A stretch of DNA of 50,239 nt. Origin: Rubrivivax sp. (GTDB taxonomy: Bacteria; Pseudomonadota; Gammaproteobacteria; Burkholderiales; Burkholderiaceae_C). The stretch lies in the NCBI GenBank assembly GCA_021298085.1, contig JAJTDE010000031.1, positions 1-50,239 on the forward strand. The letters run 5' to 3'. Shown piece after piece: positions 16,174 to 27,173 of the stretch. Within the stretch, counting starts at the first letter, position 1; the number at the start of each line of letters is the position of its first letter. The notes under the pieces were generated by a model. That model saw only the letters and a list, made by a program, of their open reading frames with translations. It was not told the DNA's origin and searched no databases. A program made the translations under genes and the position numbers.

Positions 16174-16333
16174 ACGTTCCTCCGCAGGGTTTTCGAGCCA
16201 TCTCAACGCGATGAGGTGAGGCCCAATGGCGCCATTCACCCCGCGTATGCCGTGACGGCAAGCACGCGGCGCCCCGCTAACATCGACCGCAGCGCCAACC
16301 ATGCTGCACGGATTCGGCCACGTATTTCCGCCC

Positions 16334-17293
16334 ATGCAACAAGCTTTGCCCTGGATCATTGCCCTGGCCGTGCTGGTGGTCATCGTCGCCGCCATGGCCT
16401 TTTGGGTCACCCGTCCGCGCCAATCCGCGGCGGTACCACTGCCTTCGGACTGGACCATCAGTCCACGGGCCGTGTTCAGCGTCGATGAACGGCGCGCCTA
16501 TCGGCAGCTTAGAGACGCCTTTCCGCAGTACATCGTGCTGGCAAAGCTGCCGTTGATACGCTTCTGTCAGCCAGCCGACCCCAAGGAAATCCACTACTGG
16601 TTTGAGTTGCTGGGCGCCATCCATGTGAGTTTTGCCGTGTGCAGTGCGCACGGTCGAGTACTGGCCACGATCGACCTCGACGGCGAGCGACCGCCGGCGC
16701 GACGCACCCAGCAGATCAAGCAAAGCGCCTTGGCCGCATGCCGGATCCGCTACCTGCGATGCGCGGTGGAACACCTTCCCAGCCTGTCAGAGCTGCAGAT
16801 GCTGCTGCCGCCGGGTGGCGCTGCGGGCGGGTTCGGACAAGCAGCACAGCCCTCCGTTGCGGCCGGCCTCGGCGGCGAGTCCCTGAGCCCCGCGGGCGAA
16901 CAGGCCGGCCGCCGCGCAACGGATGCCGCTGCGCGAGACACCGTGCCAGCTAACCTCGTGGCCGAACGCTCAGTGCACACCGAGCCTGCCGCTCCGGTTG
17001 TCAGGCGAGCGAGTCCAGCCATGGTCAGCCCACGCCCGGACGCATCGGCACCACCCACGCCCGCCCACGTTGCGCGCCAGGCTGACTCTCGGCTTCGCAA
17101 GGAACGCAAGGCACTCTGGCAGGACTCGGGGCTGTTCCAGGACTCGTTCTTCGGCATCGACAACCTGCGTGACGCCGGCCCGCAGAGCACCTTGGGAGGC
17201 CTGCTTCGGGAGGGGCGTGGCGCACCATCTGGTCAACCCGAGCAAGGCATGTTGGAATCCGAGCGTCTGAGAAACCCGCAGAAGCCCAGTTGA
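16334..17293 (+). CDS. Membrane-anchored DUF2726-domain protein
   Basis: About 319 aa. An N-terminal membrane segment (LPWIIALAVLVVIVAAMAFWV, about residues 5-25) is followed by a DUF2726-like domain at about 50-165: VDERRAYRQLRDAFPQYIVL, LIRFCQPADPKEIHYWFELL, FAVCSAHGRVLATIDLDG, IKQSALAACRIRYLR. DUF2726 is related to nuclease-like or topoisomerase-zinc-ribbon folds, but its role is unknown. The C-terminal half is low-complexity (Ala/Pro/Arg) and ends in a short conserved-looking segment (LFQDSFFGIDNLRDAG). Two starts are possible, 16301 and 16334; the second puts the membrane segment right at the N-terminus. The stop overlaps the TTG start of srkA. Confidence 0.75.
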   Translation: MQQALPWIIALAVLVVIVAAMAFWVTRPRQSAAVPLPSDWTISPRAVFSVDERRAYRQLRDAFPQYIVLAKLPLIRFCQPADPKEIHYWFELLGAIHVSFAVCSAHGRVLATIDLDGERPPARRTQQIKQSALAACRIRYLRCAVEHLPSLSELQMLLPPGGAAGGFGQAAQPSVAAGLGGESLSPAGEQAGRRATDAAARDTVPANLVAERSVHTEPAAPVVRRASPAMVSPRPDASAPPTPAHVARQADSRLRKERKALWQDSGLFQDSFFGIDNLRDAGPQSTLGGLLREGRGAPSGQPEQGMLESERLRNPQKPS

Positions 17294-18345
17294 CGTCCAC
17301 CCAGCCCACTGAACACACACACAGTCTGCACACGCCCTACTCCCGACTCACACCCGATGTCGTTCTGGATGCGCTGGCCGCCGTCGGCTTCGACGGCGAC
17401 GGGCGCCTGATGCAGCTCAACTCATTTGAGAACCGTGTCTTCCAGGTGATGATGGAAGACGGTAGCGCGGTCGTGACCAAGTTCTACCGCCCTGACCGCT
17501 GGTCTGACGAGCAGATCCTGGAAGAGCATGCGTTCACGCTGGAAGCCGCGGCCTGCGACGTACCGGTCGTGGCGCCGATGGCCTTGCGCGACGCGGGCCG
17601 CGGGCGGTTGGCGGCCTTGTTGAGCGCACCGTCTGCCGACCTCCCCACCCTGGCCAGGGTTGCTGTGGGTGACCTGACCTGGCGTCTGGCCGTCTGGCCG
17701 CGCCGGGCCGGCCGTTCACCTGAATTGGAAGACGCGGCAGTCATGCACCGCCTGGGCCAGGCACTGGCTCGCCTGCACGGTTGCGGCAGCGCCGGCAGCT
17801 TTCAGCGGCGCGAGCGCCGTGCGCCGCTGCAGGACGCGCGCGATGCGCTGAGCGTCATCGAACGCAGCAGCCACCTGCCGCCCGATCAAATCCATGGATG
17901 GCAACGGGTCAGCGAGCAGGTTCTGCAGGCCATCTCCTTGCGCTGCAACACCCATACCCCGGCACAACTGCGCATCCACGGCGATTGCCACCCCGGCAAC
18001 CTGCTGTGGCGTGATGATCGCCCCAACCTCGTGGATTTCGACGACTGCGCCACGGGCGCGGCTGTCCAGGACCTGTGGATGCTGCTGTCAGGCGAACCCG
18101 AGGCTGCCCGACAGCAACTGGGCTGGCTGCTGGACGGCTACACGGAGTTCCGGGCCTTTGACGAGCGGGAGATAGGCCTGATACCTGCCATGCGCCTCAG
18201 CCGCATGCTGCGCCACAACGCCTGGGTGGCGTCGCGCTGGAGCGACCCAGCCTTCCCCGCTGCATGGCCCGACTTCGGCCGTTCAGGCTACTGGGCGCAA
18301 CAGGCACTTCAGCTGCAGGAACTCGCCGCTGAAGCGCTGTCTTGA
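17290..18345 (+). CDS. srkA: Stress response serine/threonine kinase SrkA (YihE/RdoA)
   Basis: Protein kinase of the APH/choline-kinase-like fold (351 aa), known in enterics to counter stress-induced death. The opening TPYSRLTPDVVLDALAAVGF and LNSFENRVFQV are family signatures. VVTKFYRPDRW carries the ATP-binding Lys. The catalytic loop IHGDCHPGNLLW has Asp232, and the metal-binding segment is Asp249-Phe-Asp251 in NLVDFDDC. The start is TTG, overlapping the previous stop (TTGA), which implies translational coupling; the next in-frame Met lies inside the conserved core and is too late. It converges on htpG with a 7 bp gap. Confidence 0.93.
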   Translation: MTSTQPTEHTHSLHTPYSRLTPDVVLDALAAVGFDGDGRLMQLNSFENRVFQVMMEDGSAVVTKFYRPDRWSDEQILEEHAFTLEAAACDVPVVAPMALRDAGRGRLAALLSAPSADLPTLARVAVGDLTWRLAVWPRRAGRSPELEDAAVMHRLGQALARLHGCGSAGSFQRRERRAPLQDARDALSVIERSSHLPPDQIHGWQRVSEQVLQAISLRCNTHTPAQLRIHGDCHPGNLLWRDDRPNLVDFDDCATGAAVQDLWMLLSGEPEAARQQLGWLLDGYTEFRAFDEREIGLIPAMRLSRMLRHNAWVASRWSDPAFPAAWPDFGRSGYWAQQALQLQELAAEALS

Positions 18346-18352
18346 GCCGTCT

Positions 18353-20221
18353 TCAGGCCAGCAGCATGCGGTTGACCCGCTGGACATAGGCGGCCGGGTC
18401 TTCCAGCTGACCCCCCTCGGCCAGCAGTGCCTGGTCAAAGAGGATGTGGGCAAGGTCGTCAAACTGCGCTGAAGCCTCCAGCTTCTTAAACAGGGCGTGC
18501 TGCGGGTTCACCTCCAGGATCGGCTTGGACGCCGGTGCCGCTTGGCCAGCCTGCTTGAGCAGGCGGCTCAGGTGGGCCGACATCTCCTGGTCTTCCACCA
18601 CGATGCAGGCCGGTGAGTCGACCAGGCGAGAAGTGGCACGCACATCCTTGGCGCGCTCCACCAGGGCCGACTTCAGCCGCTCGAGCACCGGCTTGAAGGC
18701 CTCGGCCGCCTCTTCAGCCTGCTTCTTTTCGCCTTCGTCCTGCAACTTGCCAAGGTCAATCGCCCCCTTGGCCACGCTCTGCAGCGGCTTACCCTCGACT
18801 TCGTAGAGGTGCGACAGCATCCACTCGTCGACACGGTCAGTCAGCAGCAGTACCTCGATCCCCTTCTTTCGGAAGATCTCGAGCTGAGGGCTGTTCTTGG
18901 CGGCGCCCAAGCTGTCGGCCGTGACGTAGTAGATCGCCTCCTGGCCTTCCTTCATGCGGCTGATGTAGTCAGCAAAACCAACCCCGTCATCGGCATGGGT
19001 GGATGCAAAGCGCAGCAACTTGCTCAGGCGTTCCTGGTTGCCGTGGTCTTCGCCAATGCCTTCCTTCAGGACCGCACCGAACTCCTTCCAGAAGCTGGCG
19101 TACTGGTCCTGGCGGTTTTCGGCCAGATCTTCCAGGAGGCTCAGTACGCGCTTGGTCGAGCCCTCGCGAATGGCCTTCACGTCGCGGCTTTCCTGCAGCA
19201 GCTCACGGCTGACGTTGAGCGGCAGGTCGGCGGAGTCGATCACACCCCGTACGAAGCGCAGGTAGACCGGCATCAGCGCTTCAGCGTCGTCCATGATGAA
19301 GACACGCTTGACGTACAGCTTGACGCCGCCGCGCTTGTCACGGTTCCACAGGTCAAACGGCGCCTTGGCCGGCACATACAGCAGCTGCGTGTACTCGGTG
19401 CGTCCCTCGACACGGTTGTGCGTGTAGGCCAGTGCATCGGCCGTGTCGTAGCTGATCTGCCTGTAGAAAGCCTGGTACTCGGCATCGGTGATGTCCGACT
19501 TGGCCCTGGCCCACAGCGCTGCCGCCTTGTTGACCGTCTGCCATTCGTCGGTCAGGACGTTTTCCTGCTTCTCGGCATTCCATTCCTCCTTGCGCATCAG
19601 GATGGGCAAGGAGATGTGGTCGGAGTACTTGTTGATGATCGAACGCAGCTTCCAGGCTTTCAGAAACTCCTCTTCGCCTTCACGGAGGTGGAGGGTGACG
19701 TCGGTGCCGCGGCCTTCCTTGGTGATGGCCTCGGTCTCGAAGGCGCCGGAGCCGTCGCTGACCCAGCGAACGCCCTGGTCGGCCGCAAGGCCGGCGCGTC
19801 GCGACTCGACGGTGATGCGGTCAGCGACGATGAAGCCTGAATAGAAGCCAACGCCAAACTGGCCGATCAGGCTGGCATCCTTCTTCTGGTCGGCACCCAG
19901 CTTGGCCATGAATTCCCGGGTGCCACTCTTGGCGATGGTGCCCAGGTGCGCGATTGCTTCCTCGACGCTCATGCCGATGCCGTTGTCGCGGATGGTCAGT
20001 GTCCTGGCGGCCTCGTCGGCCACCAGGCGAACCTCCAGCGAAGCCTGGTCTTCCAGGAGTTCCGGCTTGTCCAGCGCTTCAAAGCGCAGCTTGTCGCAGG
20101 CATCGGACGCGTTGGACACCAATTCGCGCAGAAAGATTTCCTTGTTGGAATACAGCGAATGCGTGACGAGATGGAGGATCTGCTGAACTTCGGCCTGAAA
20201 GGCGTGGGTGGTCTTGTTCAT
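18353..20221 (-). CDS. htpG: Molecular chaperone HtpG (bacterial Hsp90)
   Basis: ATP-dependent chaperone (622 aa, normal length). The N-terminal GHKL ATPase domain shows [20 protein letters not shown], then [20 protein letters not shown] and [16 protein letters not shown]. The middle domain has [10 protein letters not shown] and [16 protein letters not shown]. The C-terminal dimerisation domain ends at the stop. The ATG at 20221 ([19 protein letters not shown]) matches the family N-terminus; an in-frame extension to 20275 is not conserved. A strong sigma32-type promoter lies about 100 nt upstream, so heat-shock control is likely. Confidence 0.97.
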   Translation of the reverse strand: MNKTTHAFQAEVQQILHLVTHSLYSNKEIFLRELVSNASDACDKLRFEALDKPELLEDQASLEVRLVADEAARTLTIRDNGIGMSVEEAIAHLGTIAKSGTREFMAKLGADQKKDASLIGQFGVGFYSGFIVADRITVESRRAGLAADQGVRWVSDGSGAFETEAITKEGRGTDVTLHLREGEEEFLKAWKLRSIINKYSDHISLPILMRKEEWNAEKQENVLTDEWQTVNKAAALWARAKSDITDAEYQAFYRQISYDTADALAYTHNRVEGRTEYTQLLYVPAKAPFDLWNRDKRGGVKLYVKRVFIMDDAEALMPVYLRFVRGVIDSADLPLNVSRELLQESRDVKAIREGSTKRVLSLLEDLAENRQDQYASFWKEFGAVLKEGIGEDHGNQERLSKLLRFASTHADDGVGFADYISRMKEGQEAIYYVTADSLGAAKNSPQLEIFRKKGIEVLLLTDRVDEWMLSHLYEVEGKPLQSVAKGAIDLGKLQDEGEKKQAEEAAEAFKPVLERLKSALVERAKDVRATSRLVDSPACIVVEDQEMSAHLSRLLKQAGQAAPASKPILEVNPQHALFKKLEASAQFDDLAHILFDQALLAEGGQLEDPAAYVQRVNRMLLA

Positions 20222-20583
20222 GGGTGACTCTTCAAGGAATGCGGGACGTTGCAATGAATAAGCGCGGAACAGCACCAGCCGGCTGCCTCATCTTCAGCCA
20301 GCCCGGCCCCGTGCGGTCGAGAGATGGGGGCATGGGCCACCGATTCAATGGTCCGTCGACTTCAGGAGCCACTGGCACAAGCGTCCGTGATGGGTGTACC
20401 CGAAGGACGGGTCAGTTCGCGGCGCAAACTGCCGAGAAACCATTCAGCAGAAACAAAGTTGAGCCCACTCGCCGCCTGCGTGCGCGCCTTGAACAGAAGA
20501 CGACCACGAGCGAGACTCCCCTGCACCGCTACACAGAAGACGCACAACGGTGCACTGAAATCCTGCGCACTGCGCAGCCTCAG
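20222..20583. other. Intergenic region between htpG and the broken diguanylate cyclase
   Basis: This stretch of 362 bases contains the htpG leader and its sigma32-like promoter (20322-20350). The rest, about 20351-20583, shows no recognisable gene, repeat or RNA. A rightward open frame crosses it (from 20224) but has no family-like sequence before about 20584. Confidence 0.5.
20322..20350 (-). promoter_or_regulatory. Sigma32 (heat-shock) promoter of htpG
   Basis: On the minus strand, CATTGAAT (-35, core TTGAAT at 20348-20343) is followed after 13 nt by CCCCATCT (-10, 20329-20322). The RpoH consensus is CTTGAAA, 12-15 nt, CCCCATnT. The -10 is a perfect match and the spacing is correct. It lies about 100 nt before the htpG start. 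Confidence 0.8.
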
Positions 20584-21479
20584 ATGACGCGGCAGACGGC
20601 AGGGCCCCACCCCATCTCCTACGCCATCTGGTTGGAGCATGTGTCGGGGCACAACCCGGGGCTGAGTGAAGCCTTGCTGGAACGCACACGTGGCGGCCGC
20701 CTGCTCGACAAGACAGCCACGAATCAACTCTACCGGGAACACATTGCTGACGCGGGCGAACTGCGCAGCGACACGGCCGCCGAGGCCATCCGTCGCGTCA
20801 TGAACGCCATCGCCGAGAGCGCCCGCGAAGCAGGAGCAAAAACCAGCCGCCATGGCGCCTGGCTGGGGCGCCTGCGCGAGCAGACCAACGACGACACGAT
20901 CGAAGGCAGAGTACTGCGTGAACTCCTTGAACAGACGGCAGACATGCAGCAGGCTGTCAGCGGCCTGAACCAACGCCTGGCATCCAGCCAGCAGGAATTC
21001 GACATTCTGTGAGAAGAGGTAACCCGTGCGCGAGTTGAGGCGCTGGTGGACTCGCTCACCGGCTCAGCCAACCGCCGTTCCTTCGACCGTGCCTTGGTCA
21101 AGGCCATGCACGATCGAATGCCCACGATGGCGCTGTTGGTGGCCGACATCGACGGGTTCAAGCGCATCAACGATACCTGTGGCCACCCGTCAGGCGGCGC
21201 GGTACTGCGCTGAGTGGCCCAGGCCATCCAGGCCCGCGTGAGAGGCGACTCGATGGAAGCCCGTGTGGGCGGTCACGAGTTTGCCGTGCTGGCACCCGGA
21301 TTTGGCCGCAACGAAGCCCCGCGATTGGCCAGCTTGGCGTGGCCCTGTGGAACCCGGCCGACACCGCCGAGGGCTGGTTCGAGCGGGCCGATCGGGCCCT
21401 CGACATCAGCAAGGCCAACGAGCGCAACCGTGTCACACTCGCGGCCGACGAACCCGTCAAGGCTGTGACAGACCCATGA
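20584..21479 (+). pseudogene. Broken diguanylate cyclase (GGDEF) gene
   Basis: Remnant of a cyclic-di-GMP synthase. The N-terminal half (HPISYAIWLEHVSGHNPGLSEA) resembles a domain found at the front of some GGDEF proteins. The GGDEF half begins VDSLTGSANRRSFDRALV and continues LLVADIDGFKRINDTCGHP. Four lesions are visible: an in-frame TGA at 21010-21012 before the GGDEF half; a second TGA at 21211-21213 after GGAVLR; the active-site motif reads GGHEF (21268-21282) instead of GGDEF; and between about 21285 and 21335 roughly 40 codons are missing, with a frame change. The rest (GVALWNPADTAEGWFERADR, ending 21479) reads in another frame. The final stop overlaps the next ATG. It is very unlikely to make an active enzyme. 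Confidence 0.9.
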
Positions 21480-21781
21480 TCCTTGAAATTGCAGACATCC
21501 GCATCAGCCCAGGCCAGCAAGCCGCGTTCGAGCAAGCCATCCAGCATGGCCTGCGCAGCGTCATCAGCCAGGCCCGTGGTTTTCGCAGCTGGAAGGTCCA
21601 CCATGGGGTCGAAAGCCCTGAACGCTATGTGCTGATGATCGTCTGGGACACCCTGGAAGACCACACCGTGCACTTCCGTGGAGGCCCTTTGTTTGCGCAG
21701 TGGCGCGCCATCGTCGGCCCGTTCTTCGCCGGGCCGCCGTCGGTGGAGCACTTCGAACTCGTGGGTCAGTCAGACACCTGA
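21476..21781 (+). CDS. Antibiotic biosynthesis monooxygenase (ABM) domain protein
   Basis: Small ferredoxin-like dimeric alpha/beta protein (101 aa). The pattern MILEIADIRISPGQQAAFEQ, then AQARGFRSWKVHHGVESPER, YVLMIVWDTLEDHTVHF and FRGGPLFAQWRAIVGPFFAG is typical of ABM-fold stress or monooxygenase-like proteins. The substrate is unknown. The ATG overlaps the terminal stop of the broken diguanylate cyclase (ATGA), so it was probably the downstream partner of that gene when intact; how it is translated now is unclear. No Shine-Dalgarno is obvious. Confidence 0.82.
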   Translation: MILEIADIRISPGQQAAFEQAIQHGLRSVISQARGFRSWKVHHGVESPERYVLMIVWDTLEDHTVHFRGGPLFAQWRAIVGPFFAGPPSVEHFELVGQSDT

Positions 21782-21880
21782 TCGGCCTTCTTGAGTCGGG
21801 GCCGGGGTCTGATGCACTGCGCGACCACCCTGCCGCAATCCCCACTGGTCCTGTTGGCGACAACGCGCTACAAGGCCAGC

Positions 21881-24824
<2,944 letters not shown>

Positions 24825-24902
24825 GGCCCGCCCAGGCACGGTACACCGATTAGGCGCAGCACTCCACACAGCGCCCGTGGGCTCGTTCACACTCGCGCCT
24901 CC

Positions 24903-26390
24903 ATGACTTCAGGCCGCCCACCGATGGCCAACGGGAAGCCCATGCTCACCGAAACCCGTGACCGACGCGAACAGCGGGCGCAACGACTGCAACGGCAGCT
25001 TCGTGCGGCGCTTGAGCGCCAGCAGCAGGCCCACCGTGCCCACCCGATGCCCAGCCTGGCCGAGCGGCGCGCCGACCTGCTTCAGCTGAAGGCCTTCCTG
25101 CTGGACCACCAGCAGGCCATCTGCGAGGCCATCAGCGCCGACTACGGCCACCGCTCGGCCCACGAGACCTTGCTGATGGAGCTGCTGCCGGCCGTCAACG
25201 ACATCAAGGCCACGATCAAGGCGCTGCCCACCTGGATGAAGCCCCAGAAGCGCGCCATTGACCGCACCATCTTCGGCCTGGCCGACAACCGCGTGATCCC
25301 GCAGCCGCTCGGCGTCGTGGGTGTCATCGTGCCCTGGAACTTTCCCATCAACCTGAGCTTCGTCCCGCTGTCGGCCATCCTGGCTGCCGGCAACCGGGCG
25401 TGTGTCAAGTTCAGCGAGCACTCCCGCCACCTTGCCAAGCTGCTGATCGAGACGCTGCCAGCCTACTTTCCGGCGGACAAGCTGCAGTTCTTTGACGAGA
25501 CCGGCGGCGTGGGCGAAGCCTTCTCGCAACTGCCATTCGACCACCTGCTGTTCACCGGTTCCAGCCGCACCGGCCGGGCAGTGATGGCCTCGGCGGCAGC
25601 TAACCTGACACCCGTGACCCTGGAACTCGGCGGGAAGTCGCCCGCCGTGGTGTGTGACGGCTTCCCGCTGAAGACTGCGGTCGAGCGCATCCTCTACGTG
25701 AAGTGCCTGAACGCCGGCCAGGTGTGCACCACCGTCGACCATGTCTTTGTGCCGCAGCGGCAGATTCCCGAGTTCGTGGCACTGGCGCAAGCCGTCGTGC
25801 CGCAGCGTTATCCCTCGCTGGCGTCGCCTGACTACACCTCGATCGTTACGCGCGCCGCGTTTGACCGCCTGGAAGCCGCCATGGCCGAGGCCCGGGACGC
25901 CGGGGCCCAGTTGATTCCGCTGATCACGCAAGGGCCGGCGCTGGACCGCAAGACCCGCAAGATCGCGCCGCACCTGCTGCTGGACGCGCCAGCCGACTGC
26001 GCGCTGATGCGCTCGGAGATCTTCGGGCCCATCCTGCCCGTCATCGGCTACGACGCACTGAGCGAGGTGATCGACCGCATCAACGCGGGGCCGCGCCCCT
26101 TGGCGCTGTACCCATTCAGCCTGGATGTGAAGGTGCAGGAGCGTCTGGTCACGCAGGTGATGTCGGGCGGCGTCAGCATCAACGACGCGCTGCTGCATGT
26201 GGGCCAGCATGACCTACCCTTTGGTGGTGTGGGTGAGTCGGGCATGGGCCACTACCACGGACGCGAAGGCTTCGAGAACTTCTCCAAGCTGCGCCCGGTG
26301 TTCCGGCAAGCACGCCTGTCCAGTGTCAGCCTGCTGACGCCGCCCTATGGCACCCTGGTTGATCAGGCACTGAAAGTGCTTCTGCGCTGA
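24903..26390 (+). CDS. calB: Coniferyl aldehyde dehydrogenase (CalB-like)
   Basis: NAD(P)-dependent aldehyde dehydrogenase (495 aa), class of coniferyl or broad-range aromatic aldehyde dehydrogenases. Glu241 in TLELGGKSP and the nucleophile Cys275 in NAGQVCTTVDHVF are both present. PLGVVGVIVPWNFPINLSFV and FTGSSRTGRAVM are the cofactor-binding stretches. The C-terminus GGVGESGMGHYHGREGFENF and SLLTPPYGTLVDQALKVLL are characteristic of the CalB group and of related membrane-associated ALDHs. It could also act on fatty aldehydes. It is preceded by 78 bp without clear signals; the first ATG is used, and MANGKP at residue 8 is an alternative start. Confidence 0.88.
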   Translation: MTSGRPPMANGKPMLTETRDRREQRAQRLQRQLRAALERQQQAHRAHPMPSLAERRADLLQLKAFLLDHQQAICEAISADYGHRSAHETLLMELLPAVNDIKATIKALPTWMKPQKRAIDRTIFGLADNRVIPQPLGVVGVIVPWNFPINLSFVPLSAILAAGNRACVKFSEHSRHLAKLLIETLPAYFPADKLQFFDETGGVGEAFSQLPFDHLLFTGSSRTGRAVMASAAANLTPVTLELGGKSPAVVCDGFPLKTAVERILYVKCLNAGQVCTTVDHVFVPQRQIPEFVALAQAVVPQRYPSLASPDYTSIVTRAAFDRLEAAMAEARDAGAQLIPLITQGPALDRKTRKIAPHLLLDAPADCALMRSEIFGPILPVIGYDALSEVIDRINAGPRPLALYPFSLDVKVQERLVTQVMSGGVSINDALLHVGQHDLPFGGVGESGMGHYHGREGFENFSKLRPVFRQARLSSVSLLTPPYGTLVDQALKVLLR

Positions 26391-26480
26391 CGTACGTCGT
26401 GCGACGCGCGTAGCATGTGGCGATCGCCCTGCCATTTTGCGGCGCCATCCGATTGGATTGAAGGCCCGCTGGAGACCTGC

Positions 26481-27173
26481 ATGTACTCCCTGCAACTGCT
26501 CATCGGTAACAAGAACTACTCATCCTGGTCCATGCGGCCCTGGGTGCTGATGCGCCACTTCGACATCCGCTTCGAAGAGGTGATGCTGCGCTTCGATGGT
26601 TTTGACGAACATTCGATGTTCAAGCAACGCCTCAAGGGCGTCACGCCCGTGGGCAAGGTGCCGGTGTTGCTGGACAAGGGCTTTGCCATCTGGGACACCC
26701 TGGCCATCGCCGAATACCTGGCTGAACGCTTCCCCTCGCTCAGCCTGTGGCCGCAGGATGTCCAGGAGCGGGCCCGCGCACGCAGCCTATGCGCCGAGAT
26801 GCACAGCGGCTTCGGTGCGCTGCGCAACCACTGCCCGATGAACATCGAGGCCTCGCTGCCGCACATCGGGCAGAAGGTGTTGGCCGAGCAGCCCGCGGTC
26901 CACACCGACCTGGCTCGCATCACCACCATGTGGAGCGAGGCGCTGAACGCCAGTGGCGGACCGTTCCTGTTCGGCAGCTTCAGCATTGCTGACGCATACT
27001 TCTCGCCGGTGACTTTCCGCATCACCACCTACGGTCTGCCCGTACCACCACTCGTGCAGGCCTACATCGAACGGGTGCACGCCAGCAAAGGCGTCAAGGA
27101 CTGGGTAGCCGGAGCCATGGCAGAACACGACTTTGTCGCGGTTGATGAACCTTACCGAAGCCAACGCGAATGA
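26481..27173 (+). CDS. Glutathione S-transferase family protein
   Basis: About 230 aa. The N-terminal thioredoxin-like domain starts MYSLQLLIGNKNYSSWSMRP, where the SSWS serine is the probable catalytic residue for glutathione. GVTPVGKVPVLLDKG contains the cis-Pro, and WDTLAIAEYLAERFP is the gamma-glutamyl-binding segment. The C-terminal helical domain has GGPFLFGSFSIADAYFSPVT with the N-capping motif. The ATG at 26481 has GGAG 7 nt upstream. The 3' end overlaps the next gene's start by about 29 nt. The substrate is unknown. Confidence 0.9.
   Translation: MYSLQLLIGNKNYSSWSMRPWVLMRHFDIRFEEVMLRFDGFDEHSMFKQRLKGVTPVGKVPVLLDKGFAIWDTLAIAEYLAERFPSLSLWPQDVQERARARSLCAEMHSGFGALRNHCPMNIEASLPHIGQKVLAEQPAVHTDLARITTMWSEALNASGGPFLFGSFSIADAYFSPVTFRITTYGLPVPPLVQAYIERVHASKGVKDWVAGAMAEHDFVAVDEPYRSQRE

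Noticed and set aside
20224..20583. Rightward frame upstream of the diguanylate cyclase remnant as a longer N-terminus
   Set aside because: This segment lacks any family-like sequence and overlaps the htpG leader and promoter, so it is unlikely to be coding.
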